Translations under genes and position numbers: made by a program | Notes under the pieces: generated by a model | Database searches by the model: none | The model's input: only the letters and a program-made list of their open reading frames with translations | What the model was told of the DNA's origin: nothing | Origin: Sphingomonas sp. 8AM | GTDB lineage: Bacteria; Pseudomonadota; Alphaproteobacteria; Sphingomonadales; Sphingomonadaceae | Assembly (NCBI RefSeq): GCF_902506455.1 | Contig: NZ_LR733844.1 | Coordinates: forward strand, 2,531,055-2,590,992 | DNA length: 59,938 bases | Direction of reading: 5' to 3' | Shown: in pieces, positions 6,599 through 14,474 of the stretch | How positions within the stretch are numbered: position 1 is the stretch's first letter | Layout of the letters: every line of letters begins with the position of its first letter

Positions 6599-7378
6599 AT
6601 GCATCTCGCTCCCGACATCTTCGCCTTTCTCGTGCTTGTCGCGTTCGTCGCGGGGGCGATCGACGCGCTGGCGGGCGGCGGCGGGTTGCTGACGATCCCG
6701 GCGCTGCTCGCGGCCGGCGTGCCCCCGGTCGCGGCGCTGGCGACCAACAAGTTGCAAAGTGCGGTCGGGACGGGCTCGGCGTTCCTGACGTTCTGGCACG
6801 CCGGCCATGTCGATCTCCGCCGCTTCGCCGTGCCGGCGGCGGGCGCTTTCGCCGGGTCGGTCGCGGGTGCGGTGGCGGTGCAGCATGTCGATCCGCGGTT
6901 TCTGGCCGCGTTCGTGCCGGTGCTGCTGATCGCGATGGCGTTATACTTCCTGCTCGCCCCGCCGATGAGCGAGTCCGATCGGCACGCGAGGCTAGGACGC
7001 GCCGGGCTGACCGGCGTGACCACGTTGCTCGGCTTTTACGACGGCTTCTTCGGGCCGGGGACCGGCTCGTTCCTGACCACCGCACTCGTGGCGCTCGGCG
7101 GGCTCGGGCTGGTGCGCGCGATTGCCAACACCAAGTTTCTCAATCTCGCCACCAACATCGCCGCGCTGGCGGCGATGATCGCCGGGGGCAAGGTGCTGTG
7201 GCTGCTCGGCGGCGCGATGGCGGCGGCGAATGTCGCGGGCAATCAGTGCGGCGCGTGGGCGGCACTGCGGTTCGGCGGAAAGGGCGTGCGGCTGCTGTTG
7301 GTGGTCATGTCGATCGCCCTCACGATCAAGCTGCTGTCGGATCCCGCGAACCCCTTATGGGCATGGCTGGGTCGATGA
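6599..7378 (+). CDS. TSUP (TauE/SafE) family membrane permease
   Basis: The 259-residue protein has about eight transmembrane segments arranged as two repeats. Repeat one has AGAIDALAGGGGLLTIPAL (about residues 18-36) followed by ATNKLQS. Repeat two has GFYDGFFGPGTGSFL (about 147-161) followed by ANTKFLNLATN. These pairs of G-rich and xTNK/NTK motifs define the TauE/SafE (DUF81) family, which moves sulfite, sulfoacetate or other organosulfur anions. It starts 55 bp from the divergent sirtuin gene and ends 4 bp from the convergent L,D-transpeptidase gene. The transported anion cannot be told from sequence. Confidence 0.88.
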   Translation: MHLAPDIFAFLVLVAFVAGAIDALAGGGGLLTIPALLAAGVPPVAALATNKLQSAVGTGSAFLTFWHAGHVDLRRFAVPAAGAFAGSVAGAVAVQHVDPRFLAAFVPVLLIAMALYFLLAPPMSESDRHARLGRAGLTGVTTLLGFYDGFFGPGTGSFLTTALVALGGLGLVRAIANTKFLNLATNIAALAAMIAGGKVLWLLGGAMAAANVAGNQCGAWAALRFGGKGVRLLLVVMSIALTIKLLSDPANPLWAWLGR

Positions 7379-7382
7379 CGGC

Positions 7383-7949
7383 TCAGCGGCTCGCATAATC
7401 GTTGGCGCCCAAGGTCTCGCCACCGGGCAGGAGCGCGCCGGCGACATACGCTTCGTCGGTGACCTCGACGGTCGCGCCGAGCTGCGTCGCGTCGAACAGC
7501 TTCCTGGCGAAGGCGGTCGGCAACCTGATGCAACCATGCGAGGCCGGAAAACCGGGATTGCGCCCGGCGTGGAGCGCGACGCCGTCCCACGTCAGCCGCT
7601 GCATGAACGGCATCGGCGCGTCGTCGTAGAGGTTCGAGCGGTGCTGCGCCTTCTTCTGCAGGATCGTGAACGTGCCGGTCGGGGTCGGGCGATCGTCGGA
7701 CCCGGTCGACACCGACGAGGCAGCGACCAGCTGCTGCCCGCGGAACACATAGGCACGCTGGTCAGGGATCGAGATCAGGACGCTGACCCGGCCCACGCCG
7801 TCTGCCGCCGGGGTCCAGACGAAGCGATTGGGTGGCAGCGTCGCCGCGGCCTCGGTGATCGCCAGCGCTTCCGATCCGTCGGCGGTAGCGGGTGAGGCGA
7901 CGCCGCTCATCAGCGCGGCCAGGAACAGGAAAGGGGCGATTCGACGCAT
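7383..7949 (-). CDS. Exported L,D-transpeptidase (YkuD domain)
   Basis: The 188-residue precursor has a signal peptide (about residues 1-23) and a YkuD domain. His127 lies in GVALHAGRNPG and the catalytic Cys140 in SHGCIRLP. The preceding SVSTGSDDRPTPTGTFTI strand-loop is also typical. Such enzymes form 3-3 cross-links in peptidoglycan or attach proteins to it in the periplasm. There is no LysM or peptidoglycan-binding domain, so this is a minimal enzyme. It is divergent from a second, unrelated-looking L,D-transpeptidase at 8161, about 210 bp away. Function in cell-wall cross-linking is well supported; the exact reaction is not. Confidence 0.92.
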   Translation of the reverse strand: MRRIAPFLFLAALMSGVASPATADGSEALAITEAAATLPPNRFVWTPAADGVGRVSVLISIPDQRAYVFRGQQLVAASSVSTGSDDRPTPTGTFTILQKKAQHRSNLYDDAPMPFMQRLTWDGVALHAGRNPGFPASHGCIRLPTAFARKLFDATQLGATVEVTDEAYVAGALLPGGETLGANDYASR

Positions 7950-8160
7950 GACGGTGGCCTTTTGACATCCCTGCGATAGCCGGCCCGTCCGGCAGTCATC
8001 GATCAGTCAACGCGCCGCGACCGTTTCGGTGCCGGGCGACGAAGCGTTCACCATCTGCGGCAAATGCGCCCGGATCAGGCGCAAACAGCAGTTAACGTTG
8101 ACGATAATTAACCTGTTCCATGCTACATCAGCGGCATTGGAGCGGGGATTAACGTTACTC

Positions 8161-8901
8161 ATGATGCAGTCGCAGGATACGGTGTCGTCACGCCGTGCTT
8201 TGCTGAAGACCGGCGGATTGTTCGTCGGCGCCTTGATGATCCCGGGAGCGGTGTCGGCAGGGATGCGCGACCGCGCGCGCCGCGGCACGCCGGAGTCGCT
8301 GATCCCGGACGATTTCTTCCACCCCTCGGCCACGCCCGTTTCGCAGCCCGCGGTCGCCAGTGCGACGGTGCCTCCGGCGCTCGACGCGCCGGGCGTGAAC
8401 CCGCAGCTGCTGAAACGCGCGCTGGCCGCGCTCGAGCGGCATGGCAGCCGAGTCGCCAAGCGTGACCGGATCGCGGTGGCGGACTTCTCGGCGGGGTCGA
8501 GCGCGCCGCGCTTCCACCTCATCAACCTTGAGGACGGGCGCACCGTATCGAAGCTGGTCGCGCACGGCAGCGGCTCCGATCCGGGGCACACCGGCTATCT
8601 GCAGCGCTTCTCGAACCAGAACGGCTCCAACGCCTCGTGCGAGGGCGCATTCGCGACCGCCGATTATTATGTCGGCAAGCACGGGCGCTCGCAGCGGTTG
8701 CTGGGGCTCGACGCCACCAACAACAATGCGCTCGACCGCGCGATCGTCGTCCATGCGGCCTGGTACGCCAATCCCGACATGATCCGCGAGCGCGGGATGC
8801 TGGGGCGCAGCCAGGGCTGTTTCGCGGTCGGCGAGAACGAGCTGACGGAAGTGTTCGAGCGGCTCGGGCCGGGGCGGATGATCTACGCCGCGAAGGTGTG
8901 A
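8161..8901 (+). CDS. Tat-exported murein L,D-transpeptidase catalytic-domain protein (YkuD_2 type)
   Basis: The 246-residue protein starts with a twin-arginine signal, SSRRALLKTGGLFVGALM, with the Arg pair at residues 11-12. Export in the folded state is therefore expected. The domain carries LVAHGSGSDPGH, FSNQNGSNAS and, near the C-terminus, IVVHAAWY and GRSQGCFAV, whose Cys is the presumed nucleophile. This is the second YkuD-like family of proteobacteria and differs from the classical one next door. ATG 8161 is preferred because an upstream in-frame ATG at 8029 would place 44 polar residues before the signal. The Shine-Dalgarno sequence is weak. Two copies of the octamer TTAACGTT precede the gene. 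Confidence 0.85.
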   Translation: MMQSQDTVSSRRALLKTGGLFVGALMIPGAVSAGMRDRARRGTPESLIPDDFFHPSATPVSQPAVASATVPPALDAPGVNPQLLKRALAALERHGSRVAKRDRIAVADFSAGSSAPRFHLINLEDGRTVSKLVAHGSGSDPGHTGYLQRFSNQNGSNASCEGAFATADYYVGKHGRSQRLLGLDATNNNALDRAIVVHAAWYANPDMIRERGMLGRSQGCFAVGENELTEVFERLGPGRMIYAAKV

Positions 8902-8911
8902 GGCGCTCCCC

Positions 8912-8940
8912 CGTCACCCCGGATCTGATCCAGGGCGACG
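8912..8940. repeat. Single-unit REP-like element after the L,D-transpeptidase gene
   Basis: CGTCACCCCGGATCTGATCC followed by AGGGCGACG is a slightly degraded copy of the palindrome at 5818-5846. It starts 11 bp after the stop of the Tat-exported L,D-transpeptidase and precedes the convergent chorismate mutase gene, so it again marks a convergent gene junction. Confidence 0.65.
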
Positions 8941-8962
8941 GTTCAGGGTGGGTCAGGCTGAC

Positions 8963-9265
8963 CTACCGCGCGTCGAACGCCGCCAGCTCATAGGCGATCG
9001 ACGCCTCTACCAGCGTCTCCCACATCGTCGCGACCGCCGCGGCGGGCAGGCCGAGCCGCTCGGCCTCGTCACGCGCCTGCGCGATCACCTGCGCCTTGCG
9101 CGCCTCGTCGCGCACGGCGCTGCGCGCCGGCTTGATGCGGGCGGCGGCGTCCATATAGTCAAAGCGCCGCCGCAGCAGCGCCACCAGCTCGCGATCGAGC
9201 GCATCGACGCCTGCACGGACCTCGTTCATCGTGATGCAATGCTGGCCGGGCAGAATCTCGCTCAT
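8963..9265 (-). CDS. Chorismate mutase, AroQ type
   Basis: The 100-residue all-helical protein matches monofunctional AroQ chorismate mutases, which convert chorismate to prephenate for Phe and Tyr synthesis. The helix-1 pattern VRAGVDALDRELVALLRRR has the conserved Arg, Asp and Leu positions. A Lys in ARIKPA, the RDEARKAQVIAQARDEA helix and the C-terminal ETLVEASIAYE also fit. A PchB-like isochorismate-pyruvate lyase shares this fold and cannot be fully excluded, but no siderophore or salicylate genes are nearby. It stands alone on the minus strand, upstream of and divergent from rpsD. Confidence 0.85.
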   Translation of the reverse strand: MSEILPGQHCITMNEVRAGVDALDRELVALLRRRFDYMDAAARIKPARSAVRDEARKAQVIAQARDEAERLGLPAAAVATMWETLVEASIAYELAAFDAR

Positions 9266-9487
9266 GCCGCGCTGCTTGGCGACCGGCGCAGCGTCTGTCC
9301 AGCTTGACTTGCGCGCCCTGCCCGGCTAGGCGCGCCGCTTCGCAATCGCCCCCGCATCCCGGTGAAGCGGCGGGCCTGCACCTCTTTTCGGGGTGTGGCG
9401 CGAGACCGGGAATAACCCTGCCCTCCCCGAACGAGTTTCGGATCAGGAAGGCGGAAAACGTCGTTCGCCTGTTGCAAAGGTAATTAC

Positions 9488-10102
9488 ATGTCGAAGCGCC
9501 ATAGCGCCAAGTACAAGCTCGACCGTCGTCTCGGCGAGAACATCTGGGGCCGTCCGAAGAGCCCGGTCAACAAGCGTGAGTACGGCCCCGGCCAGCACGG
9601 TCAGCGCCGCAAGGGCAAGGTGTCGGACTTCGGCATCCAGCTGCGCGCCAAGCAGAAGCTCAAGGGCTATTATGGCGACGTGACCGAGAAGCAGTTCCGT
9701 CACGCCTATGACGAAGCGTCGCGCATGAAGGGCGATACCTCGCAGAACCTGATCGGCCTGCTCGAGCGTCGCCTCGATGCGATCGTCTATCGCGCCAAGT
9801 TCGCCCCGACGATCTGGGCGGCGCGCCAGCTGGTCAGCCACGGCCACATTCGCGTCAACGGCGTGAAGTGCAACGTCGCGTCGCGTCGCTGCTCGGTCAG
9901 CGACGAGATCTCGCTGGGCAGCAAGGCGCAGGAAATGGCGCTGGTCATGGAAGCGCAGAACCTCGCCGAGCGCGAAGTGCCCGATTACGTGGCGCAGGAC
10001 GGCAACACCAAGGTGACGCTGGTCCGCGTCCCGACGCTGGACGAAGTGCCCTATCCGGTGAAGATGGAGCCGAATCTGGTCGTCGAGTTCTACTCGCGCT
10101 GA
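9488..10102 (+). CDS. rpsD: 30S ribosomal protein S4
   Basis: This 204-residue primary 16S rRNA-binding protein starts [18 protein letters not shown] and contains the S4 domain around residues 94-155 ([30 protein letters not shown]). It is the alphaproteobacterial form without the N-terminal zinc cysteines. AAAGG lies about 8 bp before the ATG. It is monocistronic here and followed by a strong terminator. S4 can repress its own operon in some bacteria, but no regulatory structure was identified in the 220-bp leader. Confidence 0.98.
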   Translation: MSKRHSAKYKLDRRLGENIWGRPKSPVNKREYGPGQHGQRRKGKVSDFGIQLRAKQKLKGYYGDVTEKQFRHAYDEASRMKGDTSQNLIGLLERRLDAIVYRAKFAPTIWAARQLVSHGHIRVNGVKCNVASRRCSVSDEISLGSKAQEMALVMEAQNLAEREVPDYVAQDGNTKVTLVRVPTLDEVPYPVKMEPNLVVEFYSR

Positions 10103-10150
10103 TCTGCTCCGCCCGCTGGCACTTGCTGCCGCGGCGGTCTGGACAGGAGA

Positions 10151-10179
10151 AAGGCGGTCCCGGCGGGGCCGCCTTTTTT
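10151..10179 (+). terminator. Rho-independent terminator of rpsD
   Basis: AAGGCGGTCCC pairs with GGGGCCGCCTT across a three-base loop (11 bp, one G-T wobble) and is followed by further T residues to 10179. It begins 48 bp after the rpsD stop. Confidence 0.9.
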
Positions 10180-10386
10180 CGTCCGCGTGCTGCGGCATGG
10201 ATCGGCAAGCCGGCCATTGGCGAGTGCGCGCGCGATGCGGCGCTGCGCAGGCCTCCACATTCGCCGGCAACGACGGGGCGCAACAAGCGCTCCCCCCCTT
10301 CAGGGCCCGTTCCGTGCCTGGCCGCGGGCCGCCCGGTCAGGACCACCTTCGCCGGGCAAGCAGGATCGTGGATCGGCTTCCCATCA

Positions 10387-10737
10387 TCAGCAGCTTGGTA
10401 CGGCCCGCTTGAAGGACGCCAGCAACGCGGCGGCCGTCACAGGCTTCTGCAGCACCTCCGATCGTCGCACGCCGCCGCAATCCTGAGGCCAGGCCGTGAT
10501 GAAAGTAACCGGCACGAACGCGAACATCGCGCGGATCGCCTTTACGGCGGACGGGCCCGTCCCGTCCGATAATCGCACGTCGGCGGTGATGAAGTCCGGC
10601 CGGCACGCCTGCGCCGCGGCGATGGCATCGGTCTCGGTGGCGGCGATCGTGACCGACAGCGCCCCGCCGGCACGGAGCACATCCTCGATCTGCAGCGCGA
10701 TGTACGGCTCGTCTTCGATGATCAGGACGTGACACAT
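10387..10737 (-). CDS. Orphan single-domain response regulator (receiver only)
   Basis: The 116-residue protein is a bare CheY-like receiver domain. The acidic pair is in VLIIEDEP (residues 8-9), the phosphorylatable Asp in FITADVRLSDG (about residue 53), the switch Thr in VTFITAW, and the conserved Lys in LQKPV. No output domain or partner kinase is adjacent. Start ATG 10737 is chosen because GGAGG is 9 bp upstream, while an ATG at 10746 touches that sequence. The FITAWP segment resembles the FATGUY motif of alphaproteobacterial single-domain regulators that act on HWE/HisKA_2 kinases, but the match is incomplete. Confidence 0.85.
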   Translation of the reverse strand: MCHVLIIEDEPYIALQIEDVLRAGGALSVTIAATETDAIAAAQACRPDFITADVRLSDGTGPSAVKAIRAMFAFVPVTFITAWPQDCGGVRRSEVLQKPVTAAALLASFKRAVPSC

Positions 10738-11143
10738 ATCCCGCATCCTCCGCGAGGAGATACGGGACCGGGAGGCTTTTGGATGCTCGCGCGGCGTCGA
10801 TTCAGGCGCGTCCCCACGCGGGCCTTGGTTCGGCGTACGTCGGTGAGTGATTATAATCGCCCGCGAGGTGACAAACCACGGCGCAGGATCAATTGCGAGT
10901 GCGCAGCTGGCAACATCGCCGTCGAAGGTGTCGGCCGTGAGTGTCCGGGGCACTTGAGGGCGTCGCATCGAAGCAGATGCCGACGGGCTGCAGCGGCCGG
11001 CTGAAGCAACGAGGCAAGTGACGCTTGAGAGGCATTATCCCGCCGCGACGGTGGATACCCGCAACCAACGAGAGGCGCGCGCCGCGCTTGCAGAACAGGA
11101 TGGTTTTTGGCTGCTACCCCTAGAGGTCGGCGCGGGACGGGAA
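10738..11143. other. 406-bp intergenic region without a recognised gene
   Basis: This stretch lies between the response regulator start and tRNA-Ala. It contains a palindromic GATTATAATC (10849-10858) that supplies a TATAAT hexamer on both strands, but no convincing -35 element at 16-18 bp on either strand. No open frame in it looks coding, and no ncRNA structure was recognised. It probably holds the promoter of the response regulator gene. Confidence 0.5.
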
Positions 11144-11219
11144 TGGTGGAGCCGAGGGGGATCGAACCCCTGACCTTCGCAATGCCATTGCGACGCTCTC
11201 CCAGCTGAGCTACGGCCCC
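11144..11219 (-). tRNA. tRNA-Ala (anticodon GGC)
   Basis: Read on the minus strand, the gene folds into a complete cloverleaf. The acceptor stem is GGGGCCG/CGGCTCC, with one G-T pair. The D arm is GCTC/GAGC, the anticodon stem TCGCA/TGCGA with loop ATGGCAT (anticodon GGC), and the T arm has GGTTCGATCCC. The 3' CCA is encoded. It reads GCC and GCU. Confidence 0.97.
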
Positions 11220-11303
11220 ATTCCGTCCGGGAGGCAGCCCACTAACCGGGGGCTGCCGGCTTGGCAAGCGGCAATTTCACCGCTCGCCAAGCTTTTTGGA
11301 AGG

Positions 11304-11624
11304 TCAATTGTTCTCGTCGTCTTCGTTGCTGGTTTCGACGCCCAGATCGTCGTCGCCGCCGAGATCGACCTCGTCGTCGGGCGAGGGCTCCTCGTCTTCA
11401 CCGGTGTCCAGATCCTCGTCGTCACCGGCCAGATCGGCGTCGACCTTCTCCTTGTCGGGCTTGGCCGCCTCGAACGGTAGCGGCTGCTTGGACTTGAGGA
11501 TCGGCTCCGGCTGCCATGCATAACCGCAGTTGATGCAGGTGACGGGTTCGTCCTTCTGGAGGTCGTAGAAACGCGTCGCGCATTTCGGGCACGTACGCTT
11601 CGTGCCCCATTCCGGCTGGATCAT
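11304..11624 (-). CDS. FYDLN acid domain protein (TIGR02300 family)
   Basis: The 106-residue protein begins MIQPEWGTKRTCPKCATRFY and continues with DLQKDEPVTCINCG. The paired CPKC and CINCG cysteines form a probable zinc ribbon and the RFYDL segment gives the family its name. The C-terminal half is strongly acidic, with runs of Asp and Glu, and ends DDENN. The family is typical of Alphaproteobacteria and has no assigned function. An acidic tail next to a zinc ribbon suggests protein or nucleic-acid interaction, which is inference. It is divergent from aroA, with about 100 bp between the starts. Confidence 0.88.
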   Translation of the reverse strand: MIQPEWGTKRTCPKCATRFYDLQKDEPVTCINCGYAWQPEPILKSKQPLPFEAAKPDKEKVDADLAGDDEDLDTGEDEEPSPDDEVDLGGDDDLGVETSNEDDENN

Positions 11625-11723
11625 GCCGTGAAAAGCCTTTCGGATGGGTGGATCAAACAGGTCGCCCTGTGAAGTGGCGCGTGCCTTGCCATAGCGCAAG
11701 GCGGCTGGCAAGGCGCGGCGCGC

Positions 11724-13061
11724 ATGGCGCATTCCTCCTCCCCCGCTCCGTTCACCGTCCCCTCGCCCGCGCGGCTGGCAGGACGGATCCGCGTTCCCGG
11801 CGACAAGTCGATCAGCCACCGGTCGCTGATGCTGTCCGCGCTGGCGGTCGGCGAAAGCCGCGTCGAGGGTCTGCTGGAGGGCGAGGACGTGCTCGCCACC
11901 GCCGCCGCGATGCGCGCGATGGGCGCGACGATCGAGCGCGGTGACGACGGCATCTGGCGCATTCATGGCGTCGGGGTCGGCGGGCTGCTTCAGCCGACGC
12001 AGGCGCTGGACATGGGCAATTCGGGCACGTCGACGCGGCTGCTGATGGGGCTGGTCGCGAGCCACCCGATCACCGCGACCTTCACCGGCGACGCCTCGCT
12101 GTCGTCACGCCCGATGGCGCGCGTGACGGTACCGCTGGCGCAGATGGGTGCATCGATCGAGGCGTCGCCGGGGACGAAGCTGCCGCTGATGGTGCGCGGC
12201 GCCTGCCCCGCCATGCCAATCGCGTACGAACTGCCGGTCGCTTCGGCGCAGGTAAAGTCGGCGGTGCTGCTCGCCGCGCTGAACACGCCTGGGATCACGC
12301 GCGTGATCGAACCGGTACCGACGCGCGACCATAGCGAGCGGATGCTGGCCGGTTTTGGCGCGCACCTGACCGTCGAACAGGGGCCGCGCGGGCGCGTGAT
12401 CTCGCTGACCGGCGAAGCGGAGCTGAAGCCGCAGTCGATCGTCGTGCCGGGCGACCCGTCGTCGGCGGCCTTCTGGATGGTCGCGGCGTCGATCGTGCCG
12501 GGCAGCGACGTGGTGATCGAGAATGTCGGGCTTAACCCGACCCGCGCCGGGCTGCTGACCGCATTGCGCATGATGGGCGCGGACATCACCGAACTCGACG
12601 CGCGTGTCGTCGGCGGCGAGCCGGTTGCCGACCTGCGCGTCCGCCACGCGACGCTGGCCGGGATCGTCGTGCCGCACGATCTCGCGCCGTCGATGATCGA
12701 CGAATATCCGGCGCTTTTCGTCGCCGCCGCCTTCGCCGAGGGCGCCACGGTGGCGCGCGGGGCGGAGGAGCTGCGGGTCAAGGAGAGCGACCGGATCGCC
12801 GCGATGCGCGGGGCGCTGTCAGCGAACGGCGTTGCGACCGACGAGCATGAGGACGGGCTGACCGTCCATGGATCCGGCGGCGAGAAGATTGCGGGCGGCG
12901 GCATGGTGGCGACCAAGCTGGACCACCGGATCGCGATGAGCATGACGGTCGCCGGGCTGCACGCGCGCCATGCGGTAACGATCGATGATGTCGCGCCGGT
13001 CGCGACCAGCTATCCGGCCTTTTACCAGCAGCTCGCGCAACTGTCGGGAGACGCCGCATGA
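11724..13061 (+). CDS. aroA: 3-phosphoshikimate 1-carboxyvinyltransferase (EPSP synthase)
   Basis: This 445-residue cytoplasmic enzyme joins phosphoenolpyruvate and shikimate-3-phosphate in the sixth step of the shikimate pathway. Family motifs are VPGDKSISHRSLML (Lys28 binds substrate), MGNSGTSTRLLMG, GDPSSAAFWMVAA and LRVKESDRIAAMR. Length is normal. The LMGLVASHP and GDKSISHR context looks like a class II-type enzyme as found in many Alphaproteobacteria, but the class is not certain by eye. Its stop overlaps the cmk start as ATGA, giving the conserved aroA-cmk pair that normally leads directly into rpsA. Confidence 0.97.
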   Translation: MAHSSSPAPFTVPSPARLAGRIRVPGDKSISHRSLMLSALAVGESRVEGLLEGEDVLATAAAMRAMGATIERGDDGIWRIHGVGVGGLLQPTQALDMGNSGTSTRLLMGLVASHPITATFTGDASLSSRPMARVTVPLAQMGASIEASPGTKLPLMVRGACPAMPIAYELPVASAQVKSAVLLAALNTPGITRVIEPVPTRDHSERMLAGFGAHLTVEQGPRGRVISLTGEAELKPQSIVVPGDPSSAAFWMVAASIVPGSDVVIENVGLNPTRAGLLTALRMMGADITELDARVVGGEPVADLRVRHATLAGIVVPHDLAPSMIDEYPALFVAAAFAEGATVARGAEELRVKESDRIAAMRGALSANGVATDEHEDGLTVHGSGGEKIAGGGMVATKLDHRIAMSMTVAGLHARHAVTIDDVAPVATSYPAFYQQLAQLSGDAA

Positions 13062-13681
13062 TTATCGCCGTCGATGGTCCCGCAGCATCGGGCAAGGGTA
13101 CGATCGCGCGGGCGCTCGCGCATCATTACGGCATCCCGCATCTCGATACCGGATTGCTCTATCGCGCCGTGGCGACGCAGGTGACGCGGCTCGATCTCGA
13201 TCCGGCGATCGAGGCCGATGCGGTGGCGGCGTGCGACTTCGACGATCAACTGCTCGCGGACCCGATCCTGCGCGACGATGCCACCGGGCAGACCGCCTCA
13301 ATCGTCTCGGCGCATCCACTGGTTCGCGCGGCCCTGCTTCAGCGACAGCGGCGCTTTGCGCACCAACCCGGCGGCGCGGTGCTCGACGGGCGCGACATCG
13401 GCACGGTGATCGCGCCCGATGCGGATGCGAAGCTGTTTGTGCGCGCCACGCCGACGATCCGCGCGCGACGCCGCCACGACGAACTCCACAAGCGCGGCGG
13501 CGCGATCAGCTACGACCAGGTCCTTTCTGACATTCGGACGCGTGACGACCGCGACAGCTCGCGCTCTGCCGCACCGCTGGTCGCGGCGGAAGATGCAATG
13601 GAGCTGGACACCAGCTTTCTGTCGATCGACGCCGCGGTGTCGCGCGCGATCGCGCTGGTGGAGGCGCGAGTAGAGCGTTAA
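13058..13681 (+). CDS. cmk: Cytidylate kinase
   Basis: The 207-residue nucleoside monophosphate kinase phosphorylates CMP and dCMP with ATP. The P-loop is DGPAASGKGTIARALA at residues 5-20. LDTGLLYRAVA and LDGRDIGTVIAPDADAKLFV are CMP-site motifs, and RTRDDRDSSR is in the lid. Its first codon overlaps the aroA stop. Its TAA stop overlaps by 4 bp the stop of the convergent parE toxin gene, so the toxin module directly abuts this core operon. Confidence 0.96.
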   Translation: MIIAVDGPAASGKGTIARALAHHYGIPHLDTGLLYRAVATQVTRLDLDPAIEADAVAACDFDDQLLADPILRDDATGQTASIVSAHPLVRAALLQRQRRFAHQPGGAVLDGRDIGTVIAPDADAKLFVRATPTIRARRRHDELHKRGGAISYDQVLSDIRTRDDRDSSRSAAPLVAAEDAMELDTSFLSIDAAVSRAIALVEARVER

Positions 13682-13965
13682 TCGGCGAGCCAATCCTCAC
13701 GACCGTGACGGATGCGGAGGATCAGGACGTCGTCGGCATCGTCCACCTGATAGAACATGATGTGCACGCCGACGGTAAAGCCTCTCGTTGCGCTGTCGAT
13801 CTCTTCCCTCAGCCGAGCGATGCGAGGAAAGCTATCGATCATCTCGAACGCCTCTCGCAGCCGCGCGACATAGCGGTCCGTCGCGGCGAGGCCGTAACGC
13901 TCAAGCCCGCTGGCGAGCAGTTCCGCCAAGTCGCGATCGGCTTCCGCCGAAAGCTCAACCGCCAT
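13678..13965 (-). CDS. parE: ParE-type toxin of a type II toxin-antitoxin system
   Basis: The 95-residue protein has the RelE/ParE fold pattern. ELSAEADRDLAELLASGLERYG forms the two N-terminal helices, and FPRIARLREEI leads to the strands GFTVGVHIMFYQVDD and VLILRIRHGREDW. The IRHGREDW ending resembles ParE toxins that inhibit DNA gyrase rather than RelE ribonucleases, since the RelE catalytic residues are not evident. The gene overlaps the end of the antitoxin gene by 11 bp, so it is translated second. It ends head-on against cmk. Confidence 0.85.
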   Translation of the reverse strand: MAVELSAEADRDLAELLASGLERYGLAATDRYVARLREAFEMIDSFPRIARLREEIDSATRGFTVGVHIMFYQVDDADDVLILRIRHGREDWLAD

Positions 13966-14206
13966 GTTTCGCCAGATAGGCGGCGCGAGTGTCCGCGACC
14001 ACTTGTCCGAACGACCGCTGGGATACGCCGCTCGCCCTGCCCTCGTCGACCAACCGCTGCATGTTCGCGATCTTCTCGGCGCGCACCTGTTCGCGGCGGA
14101 TCAGATCCCGGACAACGTCGCTGGAGTTGCTGTAGCGGCCCGTCGCCGCCTGCTGCTCGACCCAGTCCTTCATGGCGTCGGGGAGCGAGATGTTCATCGT
14201 GGCCAT
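13955..14206 (-). CDS. parD: ParD-type ribbon-helix-helix antitoxin
   Basis: This 83-residue protein opens with a ribbon-helix-helix DNA-binding domain, MNISLPDAMKDWVEQQ, followed by SSDVVRDLIRRE. The C-terminal part, about residues 45-83, is the likely toxin-neutralising segment. The start MATMNIS at 14206 is used; in-frame ATGs at 14242 and 14197 are possible and no clear Shine-Dalgarno sequence decides. The protein presumably binds its own promoter upstream of 14206 and represses the operon alone or with the toxin. The module lies on the opposite strand inside the usually contiguous cmk-rpsA cluster. Confidence 0.85.
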   Translation of the reverse strand: MATMNISLPDAMKDWVEQQAATGRYSNSSDVVRDLIRREQVRAEKIANMQRLVDEGRASGVSQRSFGQVVADTRAAYLAKHGG

Positions 14207-14474
14207 ATCACGAAGATGCGGCGCATTGGCAAAGATTGTCAACCTTGCTTGCCCGGCACTTTTCGGCTAGGGCGCGGCGGTCCGGCGGGCTGTGGCTCGC
14301 GGAGGCGCGGCGCGATGGCATGCCCCTCGCGCCTTTTCGCACATCCGCGAATAGCCCCCGCCGCTCCCCAGATCGAACGGATGTCGCGCCCGGCACGGGG
14401 CCGGTGCGATAGTGATGGCCAAGACCGGCGGAACCAACCGCCTGGCCGGAAAACGACATAGGACAGTTTCTTTT

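Noticed and set aside
5974..7398. A 474-codon plus-strand frame covering the sirtuin and permease genes
   Set aside because: It is Arg-rich and overlaps two well-recognised genes in other frames.
10849..10858. GATTATAATC as a promoter for the response regulator
   Set aside because: It contains a good -10 hexamer on both strands, but no -35 element at 16-18 bp was found on either, so no promoter feature is claimed.
13678..14206. Reading the parDE pair as RelBE or HigBA
   Set aside because: The antitoxin has a ribbon-helix-helix start typical of ParD/CopG, and the toxin lacks the RelE catalytic residues.
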